DNA of 64,000 nt, from NCBI RefSeq assembly GCF_033843265.1, contig NZ_JAWXRD010000029.1:186001-250000 (forward strand), given 5' to 3'. Below are positions 61,985 to 64,000 of this stretch, piece after piece. Source of the stretch: Scandinavium lactucae. Lineage in GTDB: Bacteria > Pseudomonadota > Gammaproteobacteria > Enterobacterales > Enterobacteriaceae. The notes beneath the pieces are model-generated. The model had not been told where the DNA came from. It worked only from the letters and a program-made list of their open reading frames with translations, and did not search any database. The position numbers were made by a program, and so were the translations under genes. Positions within the stretch are counted from its first letter, which is position 1. Each line of letters starts with the position of its first letter.

Positions 61985-63157
61985 TTAGTGCTTATAGATG
62001 AACTCGACACCTTCTTCGTCGTCTTCATCCCAATCGTCATCCCACTCTTCATCGTCCTCAACTTCTGCTTCTTCAAGCTGCTGGCGATGGTAGTCATCCC
62101 ACATGAACTCGACTTTCTCAGGCTGCTTCTCTTCTTCGGCTTTCACCACCGGGTTTTCGATGATGAAGGTCATCACGTCCCAGCAAAGATCTTTCACACC
62201 CTGCTGGCTTGCGGCAGAGATCAGATAGAATTTATCTTCCCAACCCAAGGCTTCAGCAATCGCTTTAGCTTTTTCTTCGGCAGCGGCTTTGTCCATCAGG
62301 TCAATCTTGTTGAAGACCAACCAGCGTGGTTTTTCAGCCAGCTTCTCGCTGTATTTTTCCAGTTCGCCAATAATGATGCGGGCATTTTCAACCGGATCAG
62401 AACCGTCGATCGGATCGATATCGATGAGATGCAGCAGAACGCGGCAACGCTCGAGGTGTTTCAGGAAACGGATCCCCAGCCCAGCCCCTTCCGCTGCGCC
62501 TTCAATCAGCCCTGGGATATCGGCCACAACAAAGCTTTTCTCGTTATCCATACGCACCACGCCGAGGCTTGGCACCAGTGTGGTAAACGGATAATCGGCC
62601 ACTTTCGGCTTAGCGGCGGAGACAGCACGGATGAAGGTAGATTTACCCGCATTCGGCATACCCAGCATCCCGACGTCGGCCAACAGCATCAGCTCCAGCT
62701 GCAGGTCGCGCTTATCGCCCGGCGTGCCCATCGTCTTCTGACGCGGAGTACGGTTTACGGATGATTTAAAACGGGTGTTACCCAGGCCATGCCAGCCGCC
62801 CTTCGCCACCATCAGGCGCTGACCATGTTGAGTCATGTCGCCCATGGTTTCGCCAGTGCCCTGATCGATAACACGCGTGCCGACCGGTACTTTTACCGTC
62901 ACATCTTTACCACGTTTACCGGTACAGTCACGGCTCTGACCATTCTGCCCACGCTCAGCGCGGAAAGATTTTTCAAAGCGATAGTCGATCAGGGTGTTAA
63001 GGTTTTCGTCGGCTTCCAGCCAGACGTCACCGCCGTCACCGCCGTCGCCGCCATCCGGGCCGCCACGAGGAATATATTTTTCACGACGGAAGCTGACGCA
63101 GCCATTGCCGCCATCCCCTGCCACAACCAGGATCGTTGCTTCATCAACAAACTTCAT
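61985..63157 (-). CDS. obgE: Obg-family GTPase ObgE (CgtA)
   Basis: Essential ribosome-associated GTPase linked to 50S assembly, stringent response and chromosome segregation. The start at 63157 gives 390 residues, as in E. coli, beginning MKFVDEATILVVAGDGG. The Gly-rich Obg fold (1-158) is followed by the G domain with GMPNAGKST, DIPGLIEGA and NKIDL, and a very acidic tail (EVEDDEEWDDDWDEDDEEG). The longer frame upstream overlaps yhbE's 3' end. It lies 16 bases downstream of yhbE. Confidence 0.97.
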   Translation of the reverse strand: MKFVDEATILVVAGDGGNGCVSFRREKYIPRGGPDGGDGGDGGDVWLEADENLNTLIDYRFEKSFRAERGQNGQSRDCTGKRGKDVTVKVPVGTRVIDQGTGETMGDMTQHGQRLMVAKGGWHGLGNTRFKSSVNRTPRQKTMGTPGDKRDLQLELMLLADVGMLGMPNAGKSTFIRAVSAAKPKVADYPFTTLVPSLGVVRMDNEKSFVVADIPGLIEGAAEGAGLGIRFLKHLERCRVLLHLIDIDPIDGSDPVENARIIIGELEKYSEKLAEKPRWLVFNKIDLMDKAAAEEKAKAIAEALGWEDKFYLISAASQQGVKDLCWDVMTFIIENPVVKAEEEKQPEKVEFMWDDYHRQQLEEAEVEDDEEWDDDWDEDDEEGVEFIYKH

Positions 63158-63173
63158 TTTACTTCTCCGTAAA

Positions 63174-64000
63174 TCATTCGCCTGAGCGGGGTAGCGGTAC
63201 AACCGCTTCACGCTTACGCCACCGTCCCCATAGACGATGACCAATGGCGGAATACATCGCGCCCGCAACCACGACAAACGCACCGAGATAACCTAAAAGG
63301 TTCAACATCGGTCTGGCGAAGAAATCGGGCCAGGCCATTGATAATAAATCTGAAAATAACAGTGTAAACAGGGGAGTCAGCGTGATTAACGCGCTCACCT
63401 GTGCCGCCTGCCAGCGCGCCATGGCTTCCGCCAACGCACCGTAACCCACCAGGGTGTTTAGTCCACAGAAAATCAGGCAGGCCAATTGCCAGTCGCTCAG
63501 CTGGGTAATGACACCCGGCTTTGCCAACGGCAGCAATGCTAATGTACATAAAGTGTACAGTAAAAACAGGATCTGCGGTGAGGCCAGACGGCGCAATAAT
63601 ACCTTTTGCGCGACGCCATAACTCACCCAGACGGTTGCCGCTCCGACGCCAAAAATGACGCCCCAGGTGTAATCCGTCAGGCGGGTGAAAATCTCTATCA
63701 GACTGGTGTTGAAAAACATCACCAGACCGCAGAGCAGCATAATTGCGCCAATCACCTGCGTCCCGCGCATCTTCTCTTTCAGAATGAAGACGCTGGCAAC
63801 CATCATACCCACGGGCGACAGTTGTCCTATCACCTGTGAGGCGGTAGGACTCAAATACTGCAGCGACGAACTGAACAGAATAAAGTTTCCGAACAAGCCC
63901 CCGGTGGCAATGGCGAGTAGCACCAGCCAGCGTGGTTTACGGAATAGATGCAGCGGCGGTAACTTGCCTTTGATAGCGAGAATCGACCCAAGGCCAATAC
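63174..64000 (-). CDS. yhbE: EamA/DMT-family transporter YhbE (5' end cut by window)
   Basis: Inner-membrane protein of the drug/metabolite transporter (EamA) superfamily, substrate unknown. The frame is open to the window edge, so the N-terminus is outside. About 275 of the usual 321 residues are present, with some eight hydrophobic segments and the second EamA repeat near VIFGVGAATVWVSYGVAQ. A GTG at 63923 is internal, since matching residues (IGLGSILAI, then FRKPRWLV) continue upstream. It belongs to the rplU-rpmA-yhbE-obgE cluster in E. coli. Confidence 0.93.
   Translation of the reverse strand, partial: IGLGSILAIKGKLPPLHLFRKPRWLVLLAIATGGLFGNFILFSSSLQYLSPTASQVIGQLSPVGMMVASVFILKEKMRGTQVIGAIMLLCGLVMFFNTSLIEIFTRLTDYTWGVIFGVGAATVWVSYGVAQKVLLRRLASPQILFLLYTLCTLALLPLAKPGVITQLSDWQLACLIFCGLNTLVGYGALAEAMARWQAAQVSALITLTPLFTLLFSDLLSMAWPDFFARPMLNLLGYLGAFVVVAGAMYSAIGHRLWGRWRKREAVVPLPRSGE

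Overview
The window is chromosomal DNA of a gammaproteobacterium of the family Enterobacteriaceae. Nearly every gene has a close Escherichia coli counterpart in the same order and orientation, from yqjG to yhbE. Three things differ from E. coli K-12: the tdc and gar gene sets are absent, an ampR-controlled class C beta-lactamase is present, and a galactitol operon occupies the place of the aga genes. This fits the Enterobacter/Lelliottia/Leclercia/Citrobacter group. The genus cannot be fixed from the sequence alone.

Left part (1-13.3 kb): the 3' part of yqjG, then yhaH, the divergent yhaJ and yhaK, and the cysteine catabolism pair cyuA-cyuP. Next, where E. coli has tdc, comes a secreted Spy/CpxP-like protein and a tightly overlapping three-gene operon of membrane-anchored cyclic-di-GMP proteins. 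The operon holds one intact GGDEF cyclase, one protein with an intact EAL and a decayed GGDEF, and one protein in which both domains look impaired.

Middle part (13.5-22.7 kb): rnpB (RNase P RNA) is followed by ampC and the divergent ampR with a recognisable AmpR operator. ampC points straight into the rnpB promoter. Then comes a complete galactitol gene set, gatYZABCD and gatR: the PTS importer GatABC, the dehydrogenase GatD, the tagatose-bisphosphate aldolase GatYZ, and the DeoR-type regulator.

Conserved core (22.7-48.6 kb): rsmI, lpoA-yraN-diaA-dolP, yraQ, yraR, yhbO, yhbP, yhbQ, yhbS, the anaerobic ubiquinone genes ubiT/ubiU/ubiV, yhbW, mtr with a TrpR operator, deaD with its short leader gene yrbN, nlpI, and the large translation/RNA operon metY-rimP-nusA-infB-rbfA-truB-rpsO-pnp.

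Right part (48.6-64 kb): argG, then a small envelope-related insert (IprA/CRP-like regulator, a second-type OmpA porin, a YfaZ-like outer membrane protein, a small lipoprotein) where E. coli has yhbX. The core order then resumes with leuU, secG, glmM, folP, ftsH, rlmE, yhbY, greA, dacB, obgE and the truncated yhbE. Intrinsic terminators and REP/BIME palindromes mark most transcription-unit ends. No CRISPR array, prophage, integrase or complete insertion sequence was seen.
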